Assembly: GCA_965220245.1 (NCBI GenBank)
Contig: CBDCPI010000007.1
Coordinates: 1-64,000 of the forward strand
Direction of reading: 5' to 3'
DNA from: CBDCPI01 sp965220245
GTDB taxonomy: Bacteria; Chloroflexota; Dehalococcoidia; Lucifugimonadales; UBA3495
Length of the DNA stretch: 64,000 nucleotides
A program made the translations under genes and the position numbers. Position 1 is the first letter of the stretch. Each line of letters opens with the position of its first letter. The notes under the pieces were generated by a model. The model was not told the origin of the DNA. It saw only the letters and a list, made by a program, of their open reading frames with translations, and made no database searches. Positions 42,208 through 51,554 of this stretch are shown here, in pieces.

Positions 42208-44484
42208 ATGGCTACCAATACCGTTGTGGGTCAAAATCATCCTAGGTTGGACGCCCGAGACAAAGTCACTGGCCGCGCCACCTATGCGGCCGACGTTTAC
42301 CTGACCGGAATGCTGATGTGCAAGGTGAAGCCCAGTACCCGGAGCCACGCCCGCATAGTTAGCATCGATACCTCCGAGGCCGAGCGCCTGCCCGGAGTGA
42401 GAGCGGTCATCACCGGCAAGGACTTTCCGGACGTTTATTTCGGCTCGGGAGCCGTCCACGACCGGAGGGTTATGGCCCGGGACGAGGTCTTTTATATTGG
42501 GGAGCCGGTGGCGGCAGTGGCGGCGGACGACGAGATTACTGCCCAAGAAGCCTTGGAACTAATCCGGGTGGAATATGAAGACCTAGACCTGGTGGTTGAT
42601 CCGCTGGAAGCCATCTCTCCGGCGTCCCCCAAGGTACACCAGGACCTGTTCTCCTTCGAGGGCTACTCCTTCGGCATGGGTGGCAACAACGGCGCTATGC
42701 TGGAGGCCGACCGCGGGGATGTGGAGACGGCGTTCCAGGAAGCCGACCACATATTCGAAGAGACCTACCGGTCTCAGGGCATCAACCAAGGCTTTCTGGA
42801 ACCGATGGCCTGCGTAACCGAAGTTGACCCCAGCGGCCGGTTGACGGTGTATGCCTCGACCCAGGGCCCTTACCAAATCCGCGCCCAATTGGCCGCGGTC
42901 TTGGAGTTGCCCATTTCCAAAATCAAGGTCATCGCTATGGAGTTGGGCGGCGGGTTCGGGGCCAAACTTCGGCTGGCTTTTGAGGCCTTCCCCGCTCTCC
43001 TCTCGATGAAGACCGGGCGTCCGGTCAAGCTGATCAACACCCGCGAAGAGGTGTTTACCCTAAACGGGCCCCGGCTGCCTACTACCATGTACCTAAAGAC
43101 CGGCGTCACCAACGACGGCCGCATCATCGCCCGGGAGGCTTACAGCGTCTTCGACATGGGGGCCTACGTGGGGGCCGGCCCCAACTCGGGGGTCAGCCAC
43201 GCCGTGGGTCCTTACAACGTTCCCAATTTCAAACTGCGCTCCTACGGCGTCTACACCAACAAGATTTACGTGGGTTCCTACCGGGCCTCCGGCGTCGCCG
43301 ACGTGACCTTTGCGGTGGAATCTCACATGGACTCGGTGGCCCATCAGTTAGGGATTGACCCGGTGGAGTTCCGCGTCAAGAACGCCCTCAAAGAAGGCGA
43401 CACCTCGGTGGCGGGAGCGCCGATTCCCCGCAACGGCCTGATGGAGACCCTCACCGCGGTCAAAGAAAAGATGGGGTTGCCCAAGAAGGTGGAGGAGGGA
43501 CACGGTGTCGGCATCGCTCTTTGCGAGTGGCGCAGCGGCAGTGGGCCGTCCACCGCGTCGATTAGCCTCAACGAAGACGGCACCGTGAGCTTGCTCACCG
43601 GCTCGGTGGACATCTCCGGCAGCGACACCTCGTTGGCCCAAATTGCGGCCGAGGCCCTGGGAATCTCTTTGGACCAAGTGGTGGTCCCGAAGCGGGATAC
43701 TGACATGGCCCCGTTTACCCAGCCCACCGGAGGAAGCCGCATAGTCTACAGCCAAGGCAAGGCGGTAGAGATGGCGGCCGAGGACACCAAGTCAAAGCTA
43801 TTTGCCTTGGCTGCGGGGCGGTTGGGGGTCCCGGCCGACGCTCTAGCCTGCGCCGAAGGCCGGGTCTACGTCCAAGACAACCCACCCCAAGGACTCACTC
43901 TAGGCCAACTGGCGCGAATGAGCTTGACCTCCCCCGCTGGACCAATCATCGGCCTAGCGTCCCTGTCCAGTATGCCCTATGCCCCGGTCTACAACACCCA
44001 AGGGGTCGAAGTCCACGTGGATAAAGAGACCGGCCAAGTAAGGGTTACCCGGTTCGTGCAGGCCCAAGACGTGGGAGTCGCGGTAAATCCCATGGGGGTG
44101 GAGGGCCAATTGGAGGGCGGCGCTGTCCAAGGCATCGGGCGCGCCCTCAGCGAGGACCTCCTAATCGACGGGAACACTGGGGCGGTCCGCAACCCATCCC
44201 TCGCCACTTACCTGATGCCCTTGGCCGTGGACATGCCGGAAATCGAGAATATTATAGTTGGTGTGCCATCCGAGGACGGACCCTTCGGCGCCAGGGCGGT
44301 GGCCGAGTCACCCGGCTTTGGCCCCCCCGCAGCCATCGGCAACGCGATCTTCGACGCTATCGGGGTCCGGATCAAAGACCTCCCCTTTACCCCGGAAAAG
44401 GTGAAAGCGGCCCTTCAAAGCAAAGAGTCTCCGGAGGGCAAGCTGGACGTGGACGCCCTGAGAAAAGCCGAGGAGTCGCAGTAG
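42208..44484 (+). CDS. Molybdenum hydroxylase, large catalytic subunit (xanthine-dehydrogenase family)
   Basis: 758 residues; the ATG at 42208 has AAGGAGAG upstream. Molybdopterin motifs: GEPVAAVAADDE (about 98), GGGFGAKLRLAFEA (about 250) and VGSYRASGVADVTFAVESHM (about 356). The catalytic glutamate near the end is kept (ARAVAESPGFGPPAAIGNAI). The CO-dehydrogenase signature AYXCSFR is absent (here GSYRASGV), so this is not a form I CO dehydrogenase but another hydroxylase of unknown substrate, perhaps a heterocycle or aldehyde. Last of the MBL-M-S-L group. Confidence 0.88.
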   Translation: MATNTVVGQNHPRLDARDKVTGRATYAADVYLTGMLMCKVKPSTRSHARIVSIDTSEAERLPGVRAVITGKDFPDVYFGSGAVHDRRVMARDEVFYIGEPVAAVAADDEITAQEALELIRVEYEDLDLVVDPLEAISPASPKVHQDLFSFEGYSFGMGGNNGAMLEADRGDVETAFQEADHIFEETYRSQGINQGFLEPMACVTEVDPSGRLTVYASTQGPYQIRAQLAAVLELPISKIKVIAMELGGGFGAKLRLAFEAFPALLSMKTGRPVKLINTREEVFTLNGPRLPTTMYLKTGVTNDGRIIAREAYSVFDMGAYVGAGPNSGVSHAVGPYNVPNFKLRSYGVYTNKIYVGSYRASGVADVTFAVESHMDSVAHQLGIDPVEFRVKNALKEGDTSVAGAPIPRNGLMETLTAVKEKMGLPKKVEEGHGVGIALCEWRSGSGPSTASISLNEDGTVSLLTGSVDISGSDTSLAQIAAEALGISLDQVVVPKRDTDMAPFTQPTGGSRIVYSQGKAVEMAAEDTKSKLFALAAGRLGVPADALACAEGRVYVQDNPPQGLTLGQLARMSLTSPAGPIIGLASLSSMPYAPVYNTQGVEVHVDKETGQVRVTRFVQAQDVGVAVNPMGVEGQLEGGAVQGIGRALSEDLLIDGNTGAVRNPSLATYLMPLAVDMPEIENIIVGVPSEDGPFGARAVAESPGFGPPAAIGNAIFDAIGVRIKDLPFTPEKVKAALQSKESPEGKLDVDALRKAEESQ

Positions 44485-44770
44485 AACGCCACAGCCGAAG
44501 CGGGTCCGAGACCTCCCGCCAAGCCTTCATACCCGTTGACGCCAGCCGTGTGACGGGGCTAGTGCAACCCGGACCGGCCATCAGCCATCAGGCCTCCACA
44601 ACGGTAGAGGCACCGTCAGGAGGGTCTGGGGAATCAAGGTCCCCGGAGAGGCAAGGGTCTACCGGGTGCAAGTGTCATTGCGCCACCCGGAGAGTCTTAT
44701 CCGATGAAAAAACGGCCATACTTGGCCTTGGACCCGCCGGTAAAACACCCTGTTGGAGAGTAATTGAGCC
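44485..44770. other. Gap without a supported gene
   Basis: Between the molybdenum hydroxylase and the NUDIX gene I see no ORF with coding character, no clear promoter and no terminator hairpin. Confidence 0.5.
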
Positions 44771-45259
44771 ATGCCACTCCCCGAGCGTTACAACAGTGGC
44801 TACAACGTCGGCGTCGGCGGCGCCGTGGTGCAGGATGGGCGCCTTCTTTTAGTCCGGCGGGCCTCGCGCCGGGGCCGGGGCAATTGGCAAGTTCCCGGAG
44901 GGTTCATCGAGCCTGACGAGACCATCGAAAAAGCGGTAATCCGGGAAGTGTGTGAAGAGTCCAACGTTACCGCCGAGGTGCAAGGGGTGCTGGGGGTCCG
45001 CAACCGCTACGATCCGGACGTAGGCAATAGCATGTACGTGGTAATGCTGCTCCGTCCGGTCGACGGTGAGCCCAAGCCCGACGAGCGTGAGGTCGACCGG
45101 GCTTGTTACTTTACTCTTGACGAGATTCGGGCGCTGGACCAAGTGCCCGCCATCAACCTGGAAATCGCAGAACGGGCATTGTCCCCGGACCAACGGCTTC
45201 TATCGCCTCGAACAGTTGCCAACTTTAACGGCGCCACCTACACCCTCTTCGTGGGATAA
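44771..45259 (+). CDS. NUDIX hydrolase
   Basis: 162 residues. NUDIX box GGFIEPDETIEKAVIREVCE followed by ESNV (about 43-66): the usual Gly before the last hydrophobic residue is Asn, otherwise complete. The preceding VGGAVVQDGRLLLVRRASRRGRGNWQVPG is typical of ADP-ribose/NADH-pyrophosphatase-like members. No neighbour explains the substrate. After its stop a piece of its end (CTCTTCGTGGGATAAC) is repeated 32 bases later. Confidence 0.8.
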   Translation: MPLPERYNSGYNVGVGGAVVQDGRLLLVRRASRRGRGNWQVPGGFIEPDETIEKAVIREVCEESNVTAEVQGVLGVRNRYDPDVGNSMYVVMLLRPVDGEPKPDEREVDRACYFTLDEIRALDQVPAINLEIAERALSPDQRLLSPRTVANFNGATYTLFVG

Positions 45260-45356
45260 CTTAGCTGGGTCTCAAGCTCTTCGTGGGATAACCTAAGGCC
45301 AGTTCAAACCGCGTAGCTCGCTTAGCTGGTGTCTAAAAACCAATTGCGGCCTGTCC

Positions 45357-45446
45357 CTGTCATTCCGAACGGAGTGAGGAATCTAAAATGCTTGACCAGC
45401 AGCACACTCAAGGAGTTTAGACCCTTCGCTTTGCTCAGGGTGACAG
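45357..45446. repeat. Palindromic intergenic repeat
   Basis: Begins CTGTCATTCCGAACGGAGTG and ends with its imperfect inverted copy (CTTTGCTCAGGGTGACAG). It shares the 18-base string ACCCTTCGCTTTGCTCAG with the interior of the MITE at 5,972 and a degenerate piece with 12,548. A dispersed small repeat of this genome. Confidence 0.65.
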
Positions 45447-45552
45447 ATGATCGGTTGCGAGGGCTTATTAAACACTCTCTTAGAAAATTCGCTCGCACCG
45501 GAACCCTGTAACGTCGACTTCGGGCCGAGCCATCGAGTAGGGAGGGAAATAC

Positions 45553-46308
45553 ATGCGGTTGGATAACAAGGTCGCTTTGATCAGCGGTGGAGCGCGGGGG
45601 ATGGGCGCGGTCGAAGCCAAGCTCTTTTGCCAAGAAGGGGCCAAGGTAGTGTTCGGGGATATTCTGGATGAAGACGGCCGGAAAGTGGAGGCCGAGATTC
45701 GGGAATTGGGCGGCGAGGCCACCTACGTCCATTTAGACGTCACCCAGGAAAGCGATTGGCAGCGTGCGGTGGAAACTGCTTCGTCCACTTACGGCAAGCT
45801 GGATATTCTGGTCAACAACGCCGGTATCGCACCACGCTACGAAACTGAAGACTCGCTCTTGGCGATCACGGAGGAAGATTGGGACCGGGTTATGGGCGTG
45901 AACGTGAAGGGGGTGTTCTTGGGCGTCAAGTTCGCCATCCCATTGATGCGGGCCGCCGGAGGCGGGTCGATAGTCAACATCTCTTCCGGCGCCGGCATTG
46001 CGCCGAGCCCGGAAACCCCCGCTTCCTATTCGGCCAGCAAGGGCGCGGTGCGTATATTCACCAAGTCCGTGGCGGTCCAATACGCCCGGGAAAACATCCG
46101 GTGCAACTCGGTGCACCCCGGCCCCATCGACACCCCAATGCTCCAGTCGGCTCAAGCCGGCAGCGAGTACCGGATAGAGCGGGTCCCTCTGGGCCGGATC
46201 GGCACTCCCGAAGAAATCGCCTACGGGGTGTTGTACTTGGCGTCCGACGAGGCCTCCTTTGTCACCGGGTCGGAGCTGATAATCGACGGCGGCCGCACCG
46301 CCCAGTAG
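45553..46308 (+). CDS. Short-chain dehydrogenase/reductase
   Basis: 251 residues; start after GGGAGGG. GGARGMGAVEA (about 12; NAD-binding), NNAGIAPR (about 87), VNISSGAG (about 139) and YSASKGA (about 155; catalytic Tyr and Lys). Asp in FGDILDEDG after strand two points to NAD. Ends FVTGSELIIDGGRTAQ. Substrate unknown. It begins a run of catabolic genes on the plus strand. Confidence 0.85.
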   Translation: MRLDNKVALISGGARGMGAVEAKLFCQEGAKVVFGDILDEDGRKVEAEIRELGGEATYVHLDVTQESDWQRAVETASSTYGKLDILVNNAGIAPRYETEDSLLAITEEDWDRVMGVNVKGVFLGVKFAIPLMRAAGGGSIVNISSGAGIAPSPETPASYSASKGAVRIFTKSVAVQYARENIRCNSVHPGPIDTPMLQSAQAGSEYRIERVPLGRIGTPEEIAYGVLYLASDEASFVTGSELIIDGGRTAQ

Positions 46309-46359
46309 TATGCTTTCCGCCTCAGAGTTGGCAATTTTAGTCCGTTCCAGTGGAGCAAA

Positions 46360-47286
46360 ATGATGGCGAGCAAAGTTCGTTGGGGAATAGCGATCCCTCA
46401 GGTGTTTTTCGATGGGCCGGTAGGTATGGACCTGATCAGCAAGTGGTCAAAAAGGGCCGAGGAGTTAGGATTCGAGAGCCTGTGGGTGCAGGAAGCAATT
46501 ACCGGAGATGTGCCCATCTTGGAACCGGTAAATCTGCTCTCCTACGTGGCTGCTATTACCGAGAGAGTCCAGCTAGGGACATCGGTGATGGTCGCTCCGC
46601 TGCGAAATCCGGTGCAATTGGCCAAGAGCCTGGGAACCTTGGACCAAATGAGCAATGGTCGGCTGATCGTGGGCATCGGACTGGGTGGCCGCCAAGACGA
46701 CGTCCTGCCCTTTGGCATTTCGCCGGAAAGAAGGGTCCGCCGTTTTGTGGAAATAATGGACGTAATGAAGGCATTATGGACCCAGACGGAGGCCCAATAC
46801 CAAGGCCATTTCTGGCAGTTGGAAGGGACCCAGATGGAGCCCAAGCCGTTGCAGAAGCCCCATCCACCCCTGTGGTTGGGCGCTCGGCAACCCGCGGCGC
46901 TAAGGCGAGCAGTCCGCCACGCCGACGGTTGGATGGGCGCCGGGTCCAGCACCACGGCCCAGTTTATTGAGGGCGTCGGCCACGTGCGGATGTACTTGGA
47001 AGAAGCAGGGAGAGACCCATCGACCTTTGCTATATCGAAACGGGTGTACGTGGCTTTGGACGATGATGAGCAACGGGCCGAACGTCGGCTAACGGAATGG
47101 TTCGGGCGCCGCTACAAAAATGCCGAGATGGCTTCCCAGGTTTCAGTCTGGGGCAGCGTAGCCCGCTGCACCGATATGCTCGCCGAGGTGGTGGAGGCGG
47201 GCGCCGAAATGGTAATGCTCAACCCAGCCTTTGGACATCTGGAACATCTGGAGGCTCTGGCCCAAGAGGTGGTGACCCAGTTTTAG
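46360..47286 (+). CDS. LLM-class flavin-dependent oxidoreductase
   Basis: 308 residues. Luciferase-like barrel: LGFESLWVQEAI (about 33), RVQLGTSVMVAPLRNPVQLA (about 68), NGRLIVGIGLGGRQDDV (about 98) and FWQLEGTQMEPKPLQKPHPP (about 150). A different subgroup from the gene at 30,676. It follows the SDR by 51 bases and may act on the same substrate. Confidence 0.85.
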   Translation: MMASKVRWGIAIPQVFFDGPVGMDLISKWSKRAEELGFESLWVQEAITGDVPILEPVNLLSYVAAITERVQLGTSVMVAPLRNPVQLAKSLGTLDQMSNGRLIVGIGLGGRQDDVLPFGISPERRVRRFVEIMDVMKALWTQTEAQYQGHFWQLEGTQMEPKPLQKPHPPLWLGARQPAALRRAVRHADGWMGAGSSTTAQFIEGVGHVRMYLEEAGRDPSTFAISKRVYVALDDDEQRAERRLTEWFGRRYKNAEMASQVSVWGSVARCTDMLAEVVEAGAEMVMLNPAFGHLEHLEALAQEVVTQF

Positions 47287-47395
47287 GCGGCAGCCGGCTG
47301 ACTAACGCATCTCCCAGGCAGCGGTAGTTTGGGACCGCTGCATCTACGGGTGCTCACTCGCGATTTCCCTTGACCCAGGGTACTGTGGAGGGACT

Positions 47396-48955
47396 ATGTT
47401 CGACCTGATTTTTAAAGACGCCCGGGTGGTCGACGGCACCGGGCTGACTTGGTTTCGCGCCAGCGTGGGAGTGACCGGCGACGAGGTCGCCATCATCCGG
47501 GGCGACGATTCCTCCTTTGAAGCGGGCCGGATAATCGATGCCGCCAGCTATGTAGTCTGCCCCGGATTTATCGACATGCACTCCCACTCGGAGTTGAAGA
47601 TGCTCTCCGAGCCCCGGCACGAGCCCAAGGTGCGGCAGGGCGTCACCACCGAGGCCTTGGGGATGGATGGTCTGTCCTACGCGCCCATTTCGCCCCGGAA
47701 CTTGGAGCACCTGCTCACCTACTTGGCGGCGGTAAACGGGACTCCGCCGCCCGACGTCCGCTGGAGCAGCGTTAGCGAGTTCTTGGACCTGTTCGACGGG
47801 CGGGCCGCTTGCAATGTCGCCTTCATGGTCCCTCATGCAGCAATCCGCATTGAAGCTATGGGCTGGGAAGCCCGCTTGCCCACCCAGGCCGAATTGGAGC
47901 GGATGCGTGATTTGGCCCGCCAAGGAATGCGAGACGGCGCCTTCGGCTTCGCCACTGGTCTAACCTATCCGCCGGGTGCCTACAGCGATACCGACGAACT
48001 GGTGGGGGTGTGCGACGCTATCAAGGACTTGGGCGGTTTCTACATGACCCACGCCCGGTATACCCTCGGTGACGGTCTGCTGGACCCCTTCCGGGAGGCG
48101 GTCAGTATCGGCCGCCGCGGCGGGGTGCCGGTCCACATCTCTCACTTCCACAGCCCTGTAGACGGCATGGGCCAACGGATGGTGGGTTTGGTGGACGAGT
48201 CCCGCAACGACGGCATCGACGTGACTTTCGACCAGTACCCTTACGCCGCCGCCAGCACCGTTCTGCACTCCCTTCTGCCTTACTGGGTCCACGCCGGGGG
48301 CCCCGCTCAGTTGCTGGAACGGATAAAGGACCGCAACGTCCGGGATGAGATCGGGGACTCGGTCAATCCCATGTGGGGCCTCAGCTTGGACCACTACATT
48401 TTCAGCAACATCGGCACGGCCAAGAATAAGGAATGGGAGGGACGGTCCCTCACCGACCTGGCTCAAGCCCAAGGGAAGCGAATGGTAGACGCCGTTTGCG
48501 ACCTGCTCATCGAAGAAAACTTGGAGGTCGCTTTCGTTGCCCGGACCGGGAACCCGGACAACATCCGCGACATAGTCCGCCATCCGGCCCAGATGGTAGG
48601 CTCCGACGGCATCCTCACTGGTGAAATGCCCAATCCCCGTACCTATGGCACCTTTCCCTACGTCTTGGGACAGTTCGTCAGGGAAGAGGGGTTGCTGCGC
48701 TTGGAGGAGGCGGTCAGAAAAATGTCCGCCATTCCCGCGCAGCGACTAGGACTGAAAGACCGGGGAATCCTCCGCGACGGCATGAAGGCCGACATAGTGG
48801 CCTTTGATCCGGACCGGGTAGAGGCCAAAGCAACCTTCGAGGACCCCAAGCAGTACCCGTCAGGCATTGATTACGTGCTAGTAAACGGTCAACTCGTGGT
48901 GGATAATGGGAGCCATACCGGCGCTTTGCCGGGCCGGGCGCTGCGTTCCCAGTAA
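47396..48955 (+). CDS. D-aminoacylase-like amidohydrolase
   Basis: 519 residues; start after GGAGGG. Amidohydrolase metal motif FIDMHSHSELKM (about 58) and later HARYT, HISHFHSPVDG (about 240) and SDGILTG (about 401, catalytic Asp). The beta-sandwich ends (FDLIFKDARVVDGTG and DYVLVNGQLVVDNG) frame the barrel. Fits N-acyl-D-amino-acid deacylases, which release D-amino acids; together with two alanine-racemase-fold genes nearby this suggests use of D-amino-acid derivatives. Confidence 0.82.
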   Translation: MFDLIFKDARVVDGTGLTWFRASVGVTGDEVAIIRGDDSSFEAGRIIDAASYVVCPGFIDMHSHSELKMLSEPRHEPKVRQGVTTEALGMDGLSYAPISPRNLEHLLTYLAAVNGTPPPDVRWSSVSEFLDLFDGRAACNVAFMVPHAAIRIEAMGWEARLPTQAELERMRDLARQGMRDGAFGFATGLTYPPGAYSDTDELVGVCDAIKDLGGFYMTHARYTLGDGLLDPFREAVSIGRRGGVPVHISHFHSPVDGMGQRMVGLVDESRNDGIDVTFDQYPYAAASTVLHSLLPYWVHAGGPAQLLERIKDRNVRDEIGDSVNPMWGLSLDHYIFSNIGTAKNKEWEGRSLTDLAQAQGKRMVDAVCDLLIEENLEVAFVARTGNPDNIRDIVRHPAQMVGSDGILTGEMPNPRTYGTFPYVLGQFVREEGLLRLEEAVRKMSAIPAQRLGLKDRGILRDGMKADIVAFDPDRVEAKATFEDPKQYPSGIDYVLVNGQLVVDNGSHTGALPGRALRSQ

Positions 48956-49063
48956 AGAGTAACCGCGGGGCGCGCACTACGACGCCAACTCAAGGCGCAA
49001 AGGCGGCTGGCGGCTAATTACCGGACCAGGTCTACCCAGACCGGCATACGACGGAGGACCTTA

Positions 49064-50296
49064 ATGGACTTCGAACCCACCTACACCGAAGAACAGGAGC
49101 ACTTTCGCCAAGAGGTGCGCCAGTGGCTGAATGACAATATGCCCTCCGGCATCGAGCATCCGGCGGACTCCGGCGACCTGACCTACGAGCAGTACCAGAA
49201 GCGGCGAGACTTGGGCCGCAGCCTGGGAGCCAAAGGCTGGCTGTGGCCCACCGCGCCGGTGGAATACGGCGGCGGCGGCCTATCGCTGGACCACTCGGTG
49301 GTGATCGAGGAGGAGACCGACAGCTACGGGCTGACCATCCCTCCTTACTACGACTCCGGCGGCCGTTTGGGCGGCGCTTCAATCTTGGTCTGGGGAACCG
49401 AAGAGCAGAAGCAATTTTTCCTGCCCAAGATTTTCCGGGGCGAGGTCCGCACCTGGCAGTTATTGTCCGAGCCCGAGGCCGGTTCCGACTTGGCCAACGT
49501 CAAGTCTACTGCCGAGCTGGACGGCGGCGAATACGTCATCAACGGACAAAAGATATTCGTCGGCAGCGGGCTGGGCTGTGACTACATGTGGACTCTTACC
49601 GTCACCGACACCGAGGCTCCCCGGCACCAGAACTTGGGCTGGTTCATGGTCCCGGCCGATTTGCCGGGTATTACCATCCAGCCGATGGACTTGCTGATTT
49701 CCGGCGGAGAGTCGGGGGCGGGCTCCGGGGTAAAGAACACGGTGTACTTCGATAACGTCAGGGTGTCGGCCTTCAACTTGGTGGGCGGCGAAAACGAGGG
49801 TTGGAAGGTGGCGACCACTCACTTGGAGTTGGAGCACGGCACCGGAGGCCGAATCTCCCGCAACTGGCTGGTGGACCGGTTGTTCGACTACTGCCGCACC
49901 ACCCAGCGCCGGGGCGAGCCCTTGGCCAAAGACCCCGACGTGCGCGACCGTTTGGTCGACGTCTACATCGAAGCAGAGGTTTCGAGGCTGCTCAACCTGC
50001 GCAACTATTGGATGCGGCACAGTGGCGCTGACATTACTTACGAGGGCCCCCAAGCGTCGTACCACCGCAAGATGTCCGGGCTGCGCCAAGCCACCGCCAT
50101 TCTCGACATCTTGGGTCCGGCCGCCCTTACTTACGACCCCCAATGGGGCGCCGCCGAGGGACACATGGAAGCCTACCAACGCTCGGCGATCATCGCCGTT
50201 CATCCGGGGGGCACGGCTGACATTCAAAAGGTCATCATGGCCCGCCGTATCGGCATCGGCCGAGAGGTCAGGGAAAAGGCCGGGGCGTTGGCCTAG
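49064..50296 (+). CDS. Acyl-CoA dehydrogenase, probable alpha-type partner
   Basis: 410 residues; start after GGAGGACC. FAD motifs QLLSEPEAGSDLANVKST (about 135) and NGQKIFVGSG (about 165). At the C-terminus HPGGTADIQKVIMARRIG has Gly instead of the catalytic Glu before GT. Its sequence resembles FadE members that work as two-gene alpha2beta2 heterotetramers in actinobacteria; the next gene is the likely partner. Confidence 0.82.
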   Translation: MDFEPTYTEEQEHFRQEVRQWLNDNMPSGIEHPADSGDLTYEQYQKRRDLGRSLGAKGWLWPTAPVEYGGGGLSLDHSVVIEEETDSYGLTIPPYYDSGGRLGGASILVWGTEEQKQFFLPKIFRGEVRTWQLLSEPEAGSDLANVKSTAELDGGEYVINGQKIFVGSGLGCDYMWTLTVTDTEAPRHQNLGWFMVPADLPGITIQPMDLLISGGESGAGSGVKNTVYFDNVRVSAFNLVGGENEGWKVATTHLELEHGTGGRISRNWLVDRLFDYCRTTQRRGEPLAKDPDVRDRLVDVYIEAEVSRLLNLRNYWMRHSGADITYEGPQASYHRKMSGLRQATAILDILGPAALTYDPQWGAAEGHMEAYQRSAIIAVHPGGTADIQKVIMARRIGIGREVREKAGALA

Positions 50297-50405
50297 ACCT
50301 CACCCGGAACATCAACGCCACGGACCTAACCTAGGTAGCCAACGGCCGCGATTAATTCCCATTTGAAAGTCACGACTCAAAAGCGCCAAGAGCGGAGAGA
50401 GGTAA

Positions 50406-51527
50406 ATGGACCTGGCCCTTACTCCCGAGCGGGAAATGCTCAAAGCAGCGGTGCGCCGCTTCGTGCAACAGGAGTACCCCAAGGAGACTCTGTTGCAGCT
50501 AGCCGAATCCAACCAGGCGTCTACTTCGGAGCCTTGGCGACGGCTTGCCGACACCGGTTGGTTGGGAATACTGGTACCCCAAGAGTACGGGGGTGAAGGC
50601 GGCTCTCTAACCGACGCCGGGGTGCTCTTTGAGGAGTTGGGCCGCGGTCCGGTGCCGGGTCCTCACCTTAGTTCCTCGGTACTGGGGGTCTTTACCCTGC
50701 TGGCCGGGGCTACTCTTGAGCAGAAGCAGCATTGGCTGCCCCGGTTGGCCAGCGGAGAGTGTGCGTTGGTGCCGGCCATTACCGAGGCCGACTATGGTTG
50801 GGAGGAAAGTGACGTTCGCACCGTGGCAGTACAGGATGGCGACGGATTTCGGATTAGTGGTTCCAAGGTTTACGTCTTCGATGCTTCCTTCGCCAGCCAT
50901 TTTCTTTGCGCGGCCCGGTCGGAGGATGACGATCAGGTCGGCTTGTTTACGGTGCCAGCCACCGCTCCAGGTGTCGCGGTCCGGGAACTGCCCGGGTTCG
51001 CCTGGAACCTGGGGGAGGTCAAGTTAGAGCAAGTCCCAGTGGAAAAATCAGACCTTGTGGGACTGTCTTTTGACGTCGGCTGGGGTGCCGTCCAAGAAGG
51101 GATCAGCCGTACTATTCCGGTGCTCGGCGCTTACCAGGTCGGCGCTTGCCAAGCGGTCTATGAGATGTCCGTTGACTACAGTCGCACTCGAATTCAGTTC
51201 GGCACTCCCATCGGGCGGTTCCAGCGGGTGCAAGACCACATCATCAATTTGGTCAACCAATTGGACGCGGCCCGGTGGACCACCTACGAGGCCCTCTGGA
51301 AGCTGGATACCAACCAACCGGCCACCGACAGTATTCACTTGGCCAAGGTGGTGGGGTCTGAGGCCTATCATCAAGCCTGCAATTACGCCCACGAGGTCCA
51401 TGCTGGTGTCGGTAGCATGACCGAGTACGGCTTGACCCTGCACACCACCGCGTCCCGCACTCTATACCACTATCTGGGAGACCCGCGCTTTCACCGACGC
51501 CGCCTTGCCGACGCTCTAGGGTTATAG
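50406..51527 (+). CDS. Acyl-CoA dehydrogenase, probable beta-type partner
   Basis: 373 residues; start after GGAGAGAGG. Short FadE-like form: MDLALTPEREMLKAAVRRFV, PALITEADYGWEES-type motif (here VPAITEADYGWEE, about 125), and the C-terminal helices SRTRIQFGTPIGRFQRVQDH and VHAGVGSMTEYGLTLH. The SEPEAGSD signature of classical enzymes is altered, typical of the second subunit of heteromeric enzymes. It lies 109 bases after the first dehydrogenase. Confidence 0.8.
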   Translation: MDLALTPEREMLKAAVRRFVQQEYPKETLLQLAESNQASTSEPWRRLADTGWLGILVPQEYGGEGGSLTDAGVLFEELGRGPVPGPHLSSSVLGVFTLLAGATLEQKQHWLPRLASGECALVPAITEADYGWEESDVRTVAVQDGDGFRISGSKVYVFDASFASHFLCAARSEDDDQVGLFTVPATAPGVAVRELPGFAWNLGEVKLEQVPVEKSDLVGLSFDVGWGAVQEGISRTIPVLGAYQVGACQAVYEMSVDYSRTRIQFGTPIGRFQRVQDHIINLVNQLDAARWTTYEALWKLDTNQPATDSIHLAKVVGSEAYHQACNYAHEVHAGVGSMTEYGLTLHTTASRTLYHYLGDPRFHRRRLADALGL

Positions 51528-51554
51528 CAGTCCATCGTTACATTGGGGAAAAGC

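Noticed and set aside
42208..44484. Form I CO dehydrogenase (CoxL)
   Set aside because: The AYXCSFR active-site loop is not present; the matching place reads GSYRASGV.
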